A DNA stretch of 64,000 nucleotides from Coriobacteriaceae bacterium AF08-21 (GCA_027687465.1 JAQCQR010000001.1:1-64000), one strand, 5' to 3'; positions 1 through 8,380 are shown, counted from the first letter of the stretch. Numbers and translations are program-made. Notes: generated from the letters alone by a model not told the origin.

Positions 1-10
1 CCTCCAGTCC

Positions 11-27
11 GGACCGCCCCGCGGTCC
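11..27. repeat. Short palindrome at left edge
   Basis: GGACCGC and GCGGTCC arms of 7 bases surround CCC. No gene is visible in the first 340 bases, and the rest of bases 1-102 shows nothing I recognise. Confidence 0.4.
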
Positions 28-102
28 AACTTTCTGTCCGCACCCCCCTTTGAGCTCGAATACAGGCCCAAACCGGGAAATTATCCACTCTCACGTTATG
101 CA

Positions 103-154
103 GTCGTTGGGGACGTCCTTAAACGACTAGTTATTTAAGAACGTCCCCAACGAC
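103..154. repeat. Intergenic palindromic element, type A copy 1
   Basis: Arms GTCGTTGGGGACGT (103-116) and ACGTCCCCAACGAC (141-154) are exact inverted complements around an AT-richer centre containing GACTAGT. A second copy with the same arms and centre lies at 62691-62744. The element is non-coding and is part of a wider set of elements with GGGAC/GTCCC cores in this window. Confidence 0.8.
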
Positions 155-184
155 CACCTTCTGGCAACAGAGAGAATGCCGATG

Positions 185-343
185 TTTTGGCAACGACAGC
201 GAGCGCCCGCCAGGGCGAACAAATTGGCATGAAAAGAGGACGGCATAGACCTTCTGGTCATGCCGTCCTCTTTGAATGACAAGTTGTCGCTCTGGTGGGC
301 GCGCAGCGTCGAGCTGTTACGCCGTTCGGTAGAACGGCGTAAC
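185..343 (-). terminator. Composite 3' module copy 1 (hairpin plus terminator)
   Basis: Read on the minus strand after the RGG gene: a 12-bp hairpin (332-343 with 316-327, loop TACC), then GACGCTGCGCG (299-309), then a 14-bp terminator-like stem (260-273 with 233-246) whose tip reads GACCAGAAGGTC, then GCTCGCTGTCGTTGCC. The same order of elements follows the deformylase-like gene at 3442-3600 on the opposite strand. It probably ends transcription of the RGG gene; the conserved order suggests a copied unit. Confidence 0.65.
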
Positions 344-347
344 TAAC

Positions 348-1259
348 CTAGAAACGGTTGCCGCGGAAGCCGCCACCGTTGCGGCCGCCGCGATCGCCGC
401 CGCGACCGCCGCGGTCGTTACCACGGTTGCCGCCGAAGCCGCCACGGTTGCCACCGCGGTCGCCATAGCCACCACGGTTGCCGCCAAAGCCGCCGCGACC
501 GCCACGGTCGCCGCCACGGTCACCAAAGCCGCCACGGCCGCCACGATCGCCACCGCGACCGCCACGGTCACCGCCGCGGCCACCGCGATCGCCAAAGCCG
601 CCGCGACCGCCACGGTCGCCGCCACGGCCACCGCGATCGTCACGGCCACCGCGAGGACCGCGGTCCTCGTCCAGGCCCATGGCGACGAGCGGAGCGATAA
701 CCTTATCGAGAGCGGCCATCAACTCGGTGGCCTCCTCGTAAGAAAGCTCGGGCAGGAGCTTCTCCTTCTTGTTGGCAAGCTCGACCAGGCCCTCGGCTGC
801 ATCCTCGGCAGCGAAGACGACGATCTTGCGCATATCGCCCTCGGCGTCGTCGATGCGGCCGACCAGATCGGCAGCCTCGGCCTCGGCCATCAGGCCATCG
901 AGCTCACGAAGGCGCATGCCCAGCAGGTCGGACATCTCCTTCTGCTCCATCTTGGGCTTGAGGTCAAGCAGCTTGATGGCGCGCTCGATGTTCGCCATAC
1001 GCTCGGCCTTGGCCTCCTCCTCCTTGGAAATAGCAAAGCGACGGCTACGCAGCAGGCGGGCGGCCTTCTGCATCTTGTCCATCAGCTCTTCGTCATCGTA
1101 ATCAACGGCGGCCTCGACAACCTCGGCCTCCTCCTCGGCGGAAACCTCGTCAGCAGCCTCAACCTCGGCAACTTCGGTCTCCACGGTCTCGACTGCCTCA
1201 ACCTCGGCAGCCATGGTCTCGTTCTCGGTCTCGTTCATGATCTCTTCGTTCTCGGACAT
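348..1259 (-). CDS. RGG-tailed, acidic-N-terminus protein (putative RNA-binding)
   Basis: 303 residues with three parts. Residues 1-60 are very acidic (Glu/Val/Ala-rich). A helical middle (about 60-200) contains a stretch resembling a winged-helix fold (KMEQKEMSDLLGMRLRELDG). The tail (about 203-303) is made almost only of DRGGRGG, GGFG and GNRGG repeats, low complexity at DNA level too. RGG tails generally bind RNA or drive condensation, so a nucleic-acid role is inferred, not shown. The start ATG is preceded by AAGGAG at good spacing. It is a single gene followed by the hairpin module at 185-343. I do not recognise a named family. Confidence 0.75.
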   Translation of the reverse strand: MSENEEIMNETENETMAAEVEAVETVETEVAEVEAADEVSAEEEAEVVEAAVDYDDEELMDKMQKAARLLRSRRFAISKEEEAKAERMANIERAIKLLDLKPKMEQKEMSDLLGMRLRELDGLMAEAEAADLVGRIDDAEGDMRKIVVFAAEDAAEGLVELANKKEKLLPELSYEEATELMAALDKVIAPLVAMGLDEDRGPRGGRDDRGGRGGDRGGRGGFGDRGGRGGDRGGRGGDRGGRGGFGDRGGDRGGRGGFGGNRGGYGDRGGNRGGFGGNRGNDRGGRGGDRGGRNGGGFRGNRF

Positions 1260-1411
1260 GAGACTCCTTCTTGGCCCTCTCGGGCATCATCGCCCCATTC
1301 GCGGGGCCCGTCGCGCACTCTTTGCGCTTTAAACATTCATGCCTCTCGGCAAAACGTCAATTAGTTTATGGTGTCGCCATCCAATCTAGCTGCAGAATCT
1401 ATGTGCACACA

Positions 1412-2831
1412 TTAATGCGACATGTACGACTCGCGGCGAGCGTACACAACCGACACCGCGAACCCGACAACGGCAATCACAGCCGCCACGCGCACGGCAG
1501 CCGCAAATCCAATCGCCTGGGCAACGTCCGTCGCGACGCCGGCGGCACCGGCAGCCGCTGCAGAACTCGAAAGCAGGTCGATAAACAGCGACGGGCCAAA
1601 CGACGCGGCAATCATGTTCCACGTGTTGAGCAATGCCGTTCCGTGAGGATGCTCGGCAGCGGGTAGCGTCTCCAATCCGGCCGTTTGCGAGGGGCTCAGC
1701 ACCAAACCGACGCCGGCATACACTACAACGGTCAGTGCCGCGACAACGCCGATGTTCATGGTCGCCGCGGTCATCGAGATCGCAGTCTGTCCCACGGCAA
1801 TCAGGGCAAAACCGACCGGCAGCAGCGGCCATGCGCCACGGGCATCCATCACGCGCCCGCCTACAATCGAGGTCACGGCATTGCAGGCAATCGTCGGCAA
1901 AATGAGCAAGCCCGCAACAAGTGCGGTCATGCCGCATGCGCCCTCAAAATAGAGCGGCAACAAAACACTCATCGAGAACGTTGTCATCATCGACACCACC
2001 ACAAGCAGGCACGCAGGCCAAAAACGAACGCTCGCCATGGGACGCACGTTAAGCACCGGATGCTCGAGCTTGAGCTGACGGGCCGCAAACAAGCTGAGCA
2101 GCACAAGGGCGGCGAAAAGCGTCCCGATGCCGGAAATCAGATTGGTCGAGAACTCGCCTACGGAATACACAAATGCCGTAATGCCGGCAGCGAGCAAAAC
2201 AACCGACAGAATATCAAGCGTGGTGTTCGAGCGCTCTCCGACATTCTGAACAAGCTTTACGCCCGCCGCAGCGACCGCAATGCCGCCCACCAACGGCACT
2301 ACGAACACCGCTCTCCAGCCAAACAACGTGCACATAAGACCGCTGATCACGGGTCCAAACGCCGGCCCTAGCGTAATGCAGGCACCGCCCAGACTCAGGT
2401 ACAGACCGAGCTTCTCACGCGGGGCGCAAGACAGCACCACGTTCATCATGAGCGGAAACAAGATGCCCGATCCCGCAGCCTGCAAAATGCGACTTGGCAG
2501 CAAGACGGTAAACGTTGGGGCGACCAAGCACAGGACTTCTCCGGCGACCAGGCATCCACATGCGAAAAACAGCAGCTTACGCGTCGAAAAACAACCAGAC
2601 AGAAAGGCCATGATGGCCGTAAAGATCGACGTCACGATCATGTAGCCCGAAACAAGCCACTGCGCCGTGGTGGCACTCACCGAAAAGGCCGCCATAATGT
2701 CGTGCAGCGCCACGTTAATGATGTTCTCGTTAAACGCGGCAACAAAGGCTGCGATATACATAACGATGAGAAACGCCGAAGTGCCCGATGGCGTTGCCCT
2801 AACTTGTTGCTGAGATTTGCTCCCCTTGCAT
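1412..2831 (-). pseudogene. DHA2-like MFS drug exporter with N-terminal frameshift
   Basis: The main reading frame encodes a multi-pass major facilitator with NENIINVALHDIM in helix 1 and an EmrB/QacA-like length, so proton-driven efflux of drugs is the likely role. The only well-placed start, ATG at 2831 behind AGAGGAAGG, is out of frame and hits TAG after 10 codons (2799-2801). Removing one G from the GGGG run (plus-strand CCCC 2822-2825) joins that start to the transporter frame, giving MQGSKSQQQVRATPSG and then the full first helix (about 472 residues). Without correction the first in-frame ATG is 2761, inside helix 1. It could be a sequencing error, a phase-variable G run or a young pseudogene. 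Confidence 0.75.
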
Positions 2832-3031
2832 TTCCTTCCTCTTGGAACGACAGTCGTATCGCCCCAGAGGAACAGTCCAGGGCGAGGATAAGCCCTAGAC
2901 TTACGCCAGACGCCGCACGCGACGAGTTTGGCAACATGGTCCAACGTCGAAAGATTGTAACGCGGACGCACAGCTTTCCTTCCGCGCTATTATCAAAAGT
3001 CCACGAAAGCATGAGACATGAGGAGCCCGCC

Positions 3032-3442
3032 ATGATTAAGCCCATCATGAAATCCGAGTTCTTTTTGCGCCTGCCCTCCGAAGACGCAGGGCCCGATGAT
3101 GCCGCGACCGGGCAGGACCTCCTGGATACGCTCCTCGAGCATGAGCACGAGTGCGTTGGCCTCGCCGCCAACATGATCGGCGTGCGCAAACGCATCATCT
3201 GCGTAAAGGACGGCAACAGGGCGCTGCTGATGTACAACCCTCAAATTCTTGAGCAGGTCAATGCCTATCAGACGAGCGAAGGATGCCTCTCGTTGATCGG
3301 CGAGCGCCCCTGTACCCGCTACCGTCGCATTAAGGTGGAGTATTTGGACGAGAACTTCGTCCACCGCATCAAGAACTTCTCGGGCTACACCGCCGAGATC
3401 ATCCAACACGAAATCGACCACTGTTGCGGAATCGTTGTATAG
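3032..3442 (+). CDS. Short peptide-deformylase-like protein
   Basis: 136 residues, shorter than typical Def (about 165-190). Motif II EGCLSL and motif III QHEIDH supply the Cys and two His metal ligands and the catalytic Glu. Motif I reads GLAANMIG, so the Gln that normally stabilises the transition state (GLAAxQ) is Met. The likely activity is removal of N-formyl groups, but the motif I change makes this uncertain. Start ATG 3032 has AGGAG at 3021-3025; an upstream ATG at 3015 lacks a good site. The gene is divergent from the MFS gene and is followed by the second 3' module. A related protein with a different lost residue is encoded at 8413-8832. Confidence 0.8.
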   Translation: MIKPIMKSEFFLRLPSEDAGPDDAATGQDLLDTLLEHEHECVGLAANMIGVRKRIICVKDGNRALLMYNPQILEQVNAYQTSEGCLSLIGERPCTRYRRIKVEYLDENFVHRIKNFSGYTAEIIQHEIDHCCGIVV

Positions 3443-3600
3443 TTCCGCCGTTCTACCGAACGGCGGACCGCTTGACGCTGCGCGAGCCGCATTCACACCA
3501 ATCTGACGTTCAGCTTCAAGGGCGCGACCAAAAGGTCAGCGCCCTTTCGCTTCACGTCACCTTGGCGCAAATGCGGCTCGCTCGCTGTCGTTTGCCTATC
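3442..3600 (+). terminator. Composite 3' module copy 2 (hairpin plus terminator)
   Basis: It begins at the TAG stop of the deformylase-like gene. It contains the hairpin CGCCGTTC-TACC-GAACGGCG, then GACGCTGCGCG, then a terminator stem (3518-3529 with 3534-3546) with tip GACCAAAAGGTC, then GCTCGCTGTCGTTTGCC. The stem of the terminator differs from copy 1 but the tip, the linker words and the order are the same. Confidence 0.65.
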
Positions 3601-3641
3601 CTGCGACGCTTCAGTTCTCGCGGCGGCACATATCTAATCCC

Positions 3642-5162
3642 CTACGACTGGCGATAGTGATCGAAGAAGTCAGCCAAGTCTTCGAGGGACTCCTTGAGCA
3701 CTTCCATGCGCGGCAGGTACACGATGCGGAAGTGGTCGGGCTCGGCCCAGTTAAAGCCGCCGCCGCGGGTGATCAGGATCTTCTTCTCGTGTAGCAGGTC
3801 AAGGGCAAACTGCTCGTCATCGGTGATGTTGAATTTCTTGACATCCATCTTGGGGAAGATATAGAACGCCGCACGCGGCTTGACCACCGAGATGCCGTCA
3901 ATCTTGTTGAGCGCCTCATACACAAAGTTGCGCTGCTCGTAGACACGGCCGCCGGGACGGATGTAGTCGTTGACGGACTGGTGTCCACCGAGTGCCGTCT
4001 GGACGATTGACTGAGCCGGCACGTTGGAGCACAGGCGCATGTTGGAGAGCATGTTGATGCCCATGATGAAGTCGCTCATGCAGCGCTGGTTGCCCGAAAG
4101 CACCATCCAGCCAATACGATAGCCCGCAATCATGTGCGACTTGGAAAGGCCGCTAAAGGTGACGCAGGGCAGGTCGGGAGCGAGCGAGGCAATCGAGACG
4201 TGCTCGTAGCCGTCCATGCACAGGCGGTCGTAGATCTCATCAGCAAAGATCATCAGCTGATGCCTGCGTGCAACCTCGACGATACCCTCGAGCACCTCGC
4301 GCGGATAGACGGAACCCGTGGGGTTGTTGGGGTTGATAATGACGAGGGCCTTGGTCGCGCTCGTGATCTTGGACTCCATATCCTCCAGATCGGGATACCA
4401 ATCCGCTTGCTCATCACACAGATAGTGAACGGGATGACCGCCGGCAAGGGTTGCGCACGCCGTCCAGAGCGGATAGTCGGGGCTGGGGATCAGAATCTCG
4501 TCGCCATTGTCGAGCAGTGCGTTCATCGAAAGCTGAATGAGTTCGGACACGCCGTTGCCCGTGTAGATGTGCTCCATCTGAACATTGGGCAGGCCCTTGA
4601 TCTGCGAGTACTGCATGATCGCCTTGCGCGCGGAGAACAGTCCGCGCGAGTTGGAATAGCCTTCGCAGTCGGGCAGCTGCTGGCGCATATCCTTAATGAC
4701 CTCATCGGGCGTGCGAAAACCAAAGGGCGCAGGGTTGCCGATGTTGAGCTTGAGGATGCGCTCGCCTTCGTCCTCCATACGGGCGGCTTCATCGACGACG
4801 GGGCCGCGGACGTCGTAGAGGACGTTGTCGAGTTTGGTGGATTTAGAAAAAGTACGCATGGGGACGCTCCTTGCAATTTGGGCTGAGGGATTGAGTTCGG
4901 GCTTGGAAACGTTGCGGGGCGATGATGTCTCGCCTTGATCGGCGTCACCGGCGAGCAGCCAGGTAACATCGACCTCCAAAATACGGGCGAGCAGCTCTGC
5001 CACATCACGCCGCGGGATCGTCTTGCCGCTCACATATTGGCTCATCTGACTCTTGCCGAGTTTTTTGCCGAGCATCTCCGATGCGCGGATCACGTCCGAC
5101 TGGCGAACGTCGCGATCGGACATAGCCTGTCGCAGGCGATCGCTAAACGTCTCTTGGGCCAC
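3642..5162 (-). CDS. XRE helix-turn-helix fused to class I aminotransferase
   Basis: 506 residues from GTG 5162, which has GAGGAGG five bases upstream; the longer frame to 5213 has no such site. Residues 1-65 form an XRE/Cro-type HTH (RQSDVIRASEMLGKKLGKSQMSQYVSGK). After a linker, residues 110-506 are an AlaA-like fold I aminotransferase with INPNNPTG, DEIYDRL and SGLSKS, where Lys341 should bind PLP. The order resembles MocR regulators but uses an XRE rather than a GntR reader. The protein may be an enzyme, a PLP-sensing regulator or both; intact catalytic motifs favour retained aminotransferase activity, probably on alanine/pyruvate. Palindromes upstream suggest self-regulation. Confidence 0.85.
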   Translation of the reverse strand: MAQETFSDRLRQAMSDRDVRQSDVIRASEMLGKKLGKSQMSQYVSGKTIPRRDVAELLARILEVDVTWLLAGDADQGETSSPRNVSKPELNPSAQIARSVPMRTFSKSTKLDNVLYDVRGPVVDEAARMEDEGERILKLNIGNPAPFGFRTPDEVIKDMRQQLPDCEGYSNSRGLFSARKAIMQYSQIKGLPNVQMEHIYTGNGVSELIQLSMNALLDNGDEILIPSPDYPLWTACATLAGGHPVHYLCDEQADWYPDLEDMESKITSATKALVIINPNNPTGSVYPREVLEGIVEVARRHQLMIFADEIYDRLCMDGYEHVSIASLAPDLPCVTFSGLSKSHMIAGYRIGWMVLSGNQRCMSDFIMGINMLSNMRLCSNVPAQSIVQTALGGHQSVNDYIRPGGRVYEQRNFVYEALNKIDGISVVKPRAAFYIFPKMDVKKFNITDDEQFALDLLHEKKILITRGGGFNWAEPDHFRIVYLPRMEVLKESLEDLADFFDHYRQS

Positions 5163-5183
5163 AGGAACCTCCTCGCTGGCAAA

Positions 5184-5265
5184 GTTCAATTTATAGAACA
5201 CGAATTGAACCAAGGTTCAATTTAGCAAGCAGTATAGCGCCGTGCTCTTTCGAAAAGTTCAATTT
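5184..5265. promoter_or_regulatory. Operator-like GTTCAATT repeats upstream of XRE-aminotransferase
   Basis: A perfect inverted repeat, AATTGAACC and GGTTCAATT separated by AA, lies at 5203-5222. Half-sites GTTCAATTT occur at 5184-5192 and 5257-5265. The cluster sits directly upstream of the HTH-containing gene and is AT-rich against a GC-rich background, as expected for a promoter with XRE operators. Binding by the neighbouring protein is inferred. Confidence 0.6.
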
Positions 5266-5325
5266 CAATAATAAAGCGAACCAAACCTCGAGATTTATCC
5301 CAAAGCGACAACGGTATGCGCTCGC

Positions 5326-6183
5326 CTAGAGATATTCGAGAAAACGAGCGGCGGCAAGCGAAACGTCGGCCGTTCGATATATGGCGTTAATCTGCCGATG
5401 GGGACGTCCCTCGAGCGGACGAATGGCGACATTGAACTGGCAGCGCCGCAAGATGAGCGCCGGAAGGATGCTCACGCCCAAGCCGTCCTCGACCATGGCC
5501 ATAATCGCATAGTCATCCCAGGTCGACAGTTTTGAGCGCACCGTCAGCCCCGCCCGACGGAACAGCGGCGTAATCTCGTCATCGGTGCCGCGTTCCAGCA
5601 GAATAAACTGCTCGTTGGCCAAGTCGGCAAGCGAGACGGCCCCCTCACTAGCAAGCAGAGAGTCTGTCGGCACCACCGCCATCAACTCGTCGCGCACCAA
5701 AGATCGCGATGTCATGCCATTTTCTCGGGGCTCATGCGGGATAAAGCCCAGATCGCAGCGGCCCTGCGCCACCCATTGTTCAATCTCTGAATAGTCGCCC
5801 ATCAGTAACTCGTAATCGACGTCTGGATAATCGGCGCGAAAACGCGCGATCACCGGCGGCAGCACGTGGGTCGCCACGCTCGAAAACGTACCGATGCAGA
5901 TTTTGCCACGCATGAGCCCACGCATCTCATCCACACGCCGCTGCAAGCGAATGAATTCCTCGCAGAGCGCCTCGACAGCCGGCATGACCTGCCGCCCGTC
6001 GGCAGAAAGCGTCACGCCCTCGCGGCTGCGGTCGAGCACCTTAAAGCCCCAGTCGGCCTCGAGGTCGGCCACCATGCGGCTCACGCCCGATTGCGAATAG
6101 CTCAGGCGCTCTGCAGCACGCGTAAAGCTGCCGGCACGCACCGTCTCGAGCAGCACTTGCATCTTTTGGATATTGGTCTCCAC
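5326..6183 (-). CDS. LysR-type regulator, divergent from EamA transporter
   Basis: 285 residues from GTG 6183; the ATG at 6204 has no ribosome site, whereas the GTG follows a G-rich stretch. The N-terminal winged HTH (residues 1-60, AGSFTRAAERLSYSQSGVSRMV) is followed by a LysR substrate-binding domain with GRCDLGFIPHEP and DDYAIMAMVEDGLGVSILP. It is divergent from the transporter at 6302, the classical arrangement for a LysR regulator and its target. The regulator at 41789 shares the DDYxIMAMVExGLGVS block and the same context, so the two pairs look paralogous. Confidence 0.9.
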   Translation of the reverse strand: METNIQKMQVLLETVRAGSFTRAAERLSYSQSGVSRMVADLEADWGFKVLDRSREGVTLSADGRQVMPAVEALCEEFIRLQRRVDEMRGLMRGKICIGTFSSVATHVLPPVIARFRADYPDVDYELLMGDYSEIEQWVAQGRCDLGFIPHEPRENGMTSRSLVRDELMAVVPTDSLLASEGAVSLADLANEQFILLERGTDDEITPLFRRAGLTVRSKLSTWDDYAIMAMVEDGLGVSILPALILRRCQFNVAIRPLEGRPHRQINAIYRTADVSLAAARFLEYL

Positions 6184-6255
6184 GGTACACCCCCACCCTT
6201 GCATGAGTTTTTGTCATGTTTTCCATGCATTATATTCGCTTTTCTTCTAAAGCCA

Positions 6256-6272
6256 GTTCACCCATAGTGAAC
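6256..6272. promoter_or_regulatory. Inverted repeat between LysR and EamA genes
   Basis: GTTCAC and GTGAAC arms flank CCATA in the divergent intergenic region. Position and size fit a LysR or repressor site, but the function is inferred. Confidence 0.4.
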
Positions 6273-6301
6273 ATGTTCGGATATATAGGGGATGTCAGCG
6301 C

Positions 6302-7213
6302 ATGAACAACGGACTGTTTGCGTACTTAGCAGCATTGCTATTGTTTGGCTCCAATGGCATCATCGCCGCTGCCATCGCGCTGCCGAGCTCCGATATCGTG
6401 CTCCTGCGCACGTTTTTGGGCGCTCTCACCCTTGCCGCCATCCTCTTCATAACCAAGCGCCATAACCTGCAGGCTCCGTCTCGCCCCCGTGAGGCCGCAG
6501 CGCTCATCGTCTCGGGCGCCGCGCTGGGCGCCAGCTGGATTTTCCTGTTCCGCGCCTATCAGACGATCGGTGTTGGCATCTCCTCGCTGTTGTATTACTG
6601 CGGCCCCATCATCGTTATGGCCCTCTCCCCGCTCATTTTTGGCGAAAAGCTGACCGGCGGCAAAATCGCCGGGTTTATCGCCGTTGCCTGCGGCGCCTTT
6701 CTCATTGCGGCACAAGGTCTAGGCGGCAATATGCCCATTGCGGGTATCGCTTGCGGCATCGCCTCGGCCTTCTGCTACGCGTTGATGGTCATCGCTAGCA
6801 AGGGTGCGCCACACGTCGAAGGCCTCGAAAACTCCGCGCTCCAGGTGAGCGCCGCCTTTATGACCGCGCTGGTCCTTACGCTCCTCACGCAGGGCGCCCC
6901 CTCGTTCCTCTCCCCCAGCATTGCCGCCGGCATCGATTGGCGCGCCGTCGCCATGCTCGGCGTCGTCAACACCGGCATCGGCTGCCTGCTCTACTTTAGT
7001 GCTGTCGCCAAGCTGCCCGTGCAGACCGTCGCGGTTGTCGGCTACCTCGAGCCGCTTTCGGCAGTCGTGTTCTCCGCCGTCCTTTTGGGCGAGACCATGA
7101 CGCCAATCCGCCTCATGGGCGCCGCGCTCATCATCGGCGGCGCGGTCTTTTGCGAACTCGCCGGCAAACGCGCAAGCACCAAGGCCGGTATCGCCCAGGC
7201 AGCACGCGCTTAA
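6302..7213 (+). CDS. EamA/DMT-family transporter
   Basis: 303 residues with about ten hydrophobic segments in two EamA repeats (PLSAVVFSAVLLGE near the second repeat end). The family exports or imports amino acids and other small metabolites; the substrate here is unknown. The gene is divergent from a LysR regulator, its likely controller. A terminator that incorporates a fragment of that regulator's sequence follows it. Confidence 0.88.
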   Translation: MNNGLFAYLAALLLFGSNGIIAAAIALPSSDIVLLRTFLGALTLAAILFITKRHNLQAPSRPREAAALIVSGAALGASWIFLFRAYQTIGVGISSLLYYCGPIIVMALSPLIFGEKLTGGKIAGFIAVACGAFLIAAQGLGGNMPIAGIACGIASAFCYALMVIASKGAPHVEGLENSALQVSAAFMTALVLTLLTQGAPSFLSPSIAAGIDWRAVAMLGVVNTGIGCLLYFSAVAKLPVQTVAVVGYLEPLSAVVFSAVLLGETMTPIRLMGAALIIGGAVFCELAGKRASTKAGIAQAARA

Positions 7214-7217
7214 GGGA

Positions 7218-7270
7218 CATTTTCTCGGGGCGCATGCGGGATAAAGCCCAGGTCGCAGCGCCCCTGCACC
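7218..7270. repeat. Duplicated 53-bp fragment of the LysR gene
   Basis: These bases match 5718-5770 inside the LysR gene at 49 of 53 positions, in the same orientation. Read on the minus strand it still encodes GRCDLGFIPHAPREN versus GRCDLGFIPHEPREN in the regulator. The copy contains no gene and overlaps the left arm of the following terminator. Confidence 0.85.
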
Positions 7271-7295
7271 TCACAGGAGATGCAGGGGCGCTTTG
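7258..7295 (+). terminator. Terminator after EamA gene
   Basis: An 11-bp perfect stem, GCGCCCCTGCA (7258-7268) with TGCAGGGGCGC (7281-7291), is followed by TTTG. The left arm lies within the duplicated LysR fragment. It could serve both strands. Confidence 0.65.
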
Positions 7296-7315
7296 CACTG
7301 CAGTAAAGCTATGGG

Positions 7316-8281
7316 CTACGAACGACGCGGCTCGGGAACCACGAGCCTATCGGGGCTCGCGCCCTCGGCATCCATCAGGCTCACGTAACGAATCGACGGA
7401 TCCCCATACATCGCGTAGTAATAATTGCCCGTGCGCGCGCTAAAGCATCCGGTATAGATAGTCTTCTCGAACTTGCCATCGCCCATCCTGGACGCCCCCT
7501 CAATCATCACCACGCCCTCGAGCGAGCGGAACATGCGAACGACGTTTTCGGTCTCGCTCTCCTTTTGCGGGTAATTGGCATTGAGGTACGCCGCCTTTAC
7601 AAAACGGCTCGGCGAATAGCAATCGCCCGGAATGCCGCGCATGCCGGCACCGGCTCCATAGGGCTTAAGCTCGGCGCCACGCCATGTCGCCGTCTGCGGA
7701 AAATCGCTTGTGGCGGTGATATAGGTGCGCAGGTTTTCCATGTGCCACGGGAAGGTCGGCTGGTTGGCAAGGGTGTCGACCGGATTGTCGTATACATGCA
7801 GGCCGTCAGCCATCATCTCGACCACGATGCTGCGCTGGCTGTCGCCGATAATCCAATGGAGCAGCGACACGCCCAGCCCCTCTCCGGCAGATTTGGCGAC
7901 AATCACCGTGTCGCGCAGCGCGGCCTCGACCTCATCGACCGTCGAGAACGTCGCTGCCACCCACAGGGGAAACTCATAGGCCGCGATATTGTTCTTGCCG
8001 TCGACAGGGCCCTCGGCATACTCGGCATAGCCGGGAAAGTTGAGCCCCGCCACAGCCAGACCCGCATCGTTACCACAGTCGAAAAACATGGGATAGTTCT
8101 TGTAATCGATGCACATGCCGATTACCGCGTGTGCCGCCGACGCATCGTCGATAAACGAATACGGAATGTGGAACCCGCGCGGCATCACGCGAACCTGTTG
8201 GCCGTAGTCAAAGCTCCAGTCGAGGTTGCGGCCCAGATACATGTGGCCAGAATTATCGGTAAATCGAATGCTCGTGCACAT
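7316..8281 (-). CDS. bsh: Bile salt hydrolase (choloylglycine hydrolase family)
   Basis: 321 residues starting MCTSIRF at 8281, with TAGGAGG six bases upstream; the longer frame to 8344 would bury the catalytic Cys. Family hallmarks are present: nucleophile Cys2 exposed after Met removal, GRNLDWS (Arg and Asp), GLNFPGYA, the Asn in ANQPTF and the Arg in SPSRFVKAAY. The enzyme hydrolyses the amide of glycine- or taurine-conjugated bile acids in the cytoplasm. The close relative penicillin V acylase is the alternative. It is a monocistronic gene between the EamA gene and a deformylase-like gene. Confidence 0.85.
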   Translation of the reverse strand: MCTSIRFTDNSGHMYLGRNLDWSFDYGQQVRVMPRGFHIPYSFIDDASAAHAVIGMCIDYKNYPMFFDCGNDAGLAVAGLNFPGYAEYAEGPVDGKNNIAAYEFPLWVAATFSTVDEVEAALRDTVIVAKSAGEGLGVSLLHWIIGDSQRSIVVEMMADGLHVYDNPVDTLANQPTFPWHMENLRTYITATSDFPQTATWRGAELKPYGAGAGMRGIPGDCYSPSRFVKAAYLNANYPQKESETENVVRMFRSLEGVVMIEGASRMGDGKFEKTIYTGCFSARTGNYYYAMYGDPSIRYVSLMDAEGASPDRLVVPEPRRS

Positions 8282-8349
8282 AGCGCCTCCTAGCTTTACG
8301 GTCCTGCTAAGGTTATTGTCACCAAACAAAAAGGCGCTAAACACAAAAG

Positions 8350-8380
8350 CCCGGACATGACAACAATGTCACGCCCGGAC
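8350..8380. repeat. Short direct repeat with inner palindrome
   Basis: GCCCGGAC occurs twice with TGACA-ACAA-TGTCA between. It lies between the BSH and deformylase-like genes. The two outer arms are direct, not inverted, repeats, so this is not a simple terminator. Confidence 0.35.

Noticed and set aside
360..660. Short regular repeats resembling a CRISPR-like or satellite array
   Set aside because: The repeats are codon repeats of the RGG tail, in frame, without spacers or fixed repeat length.
2832..2971. Longer MFS protein starting at 2971
   Set aside because: The added N-terminus is hydrophilic, has no ribosome site and spans the divergent promoter region.
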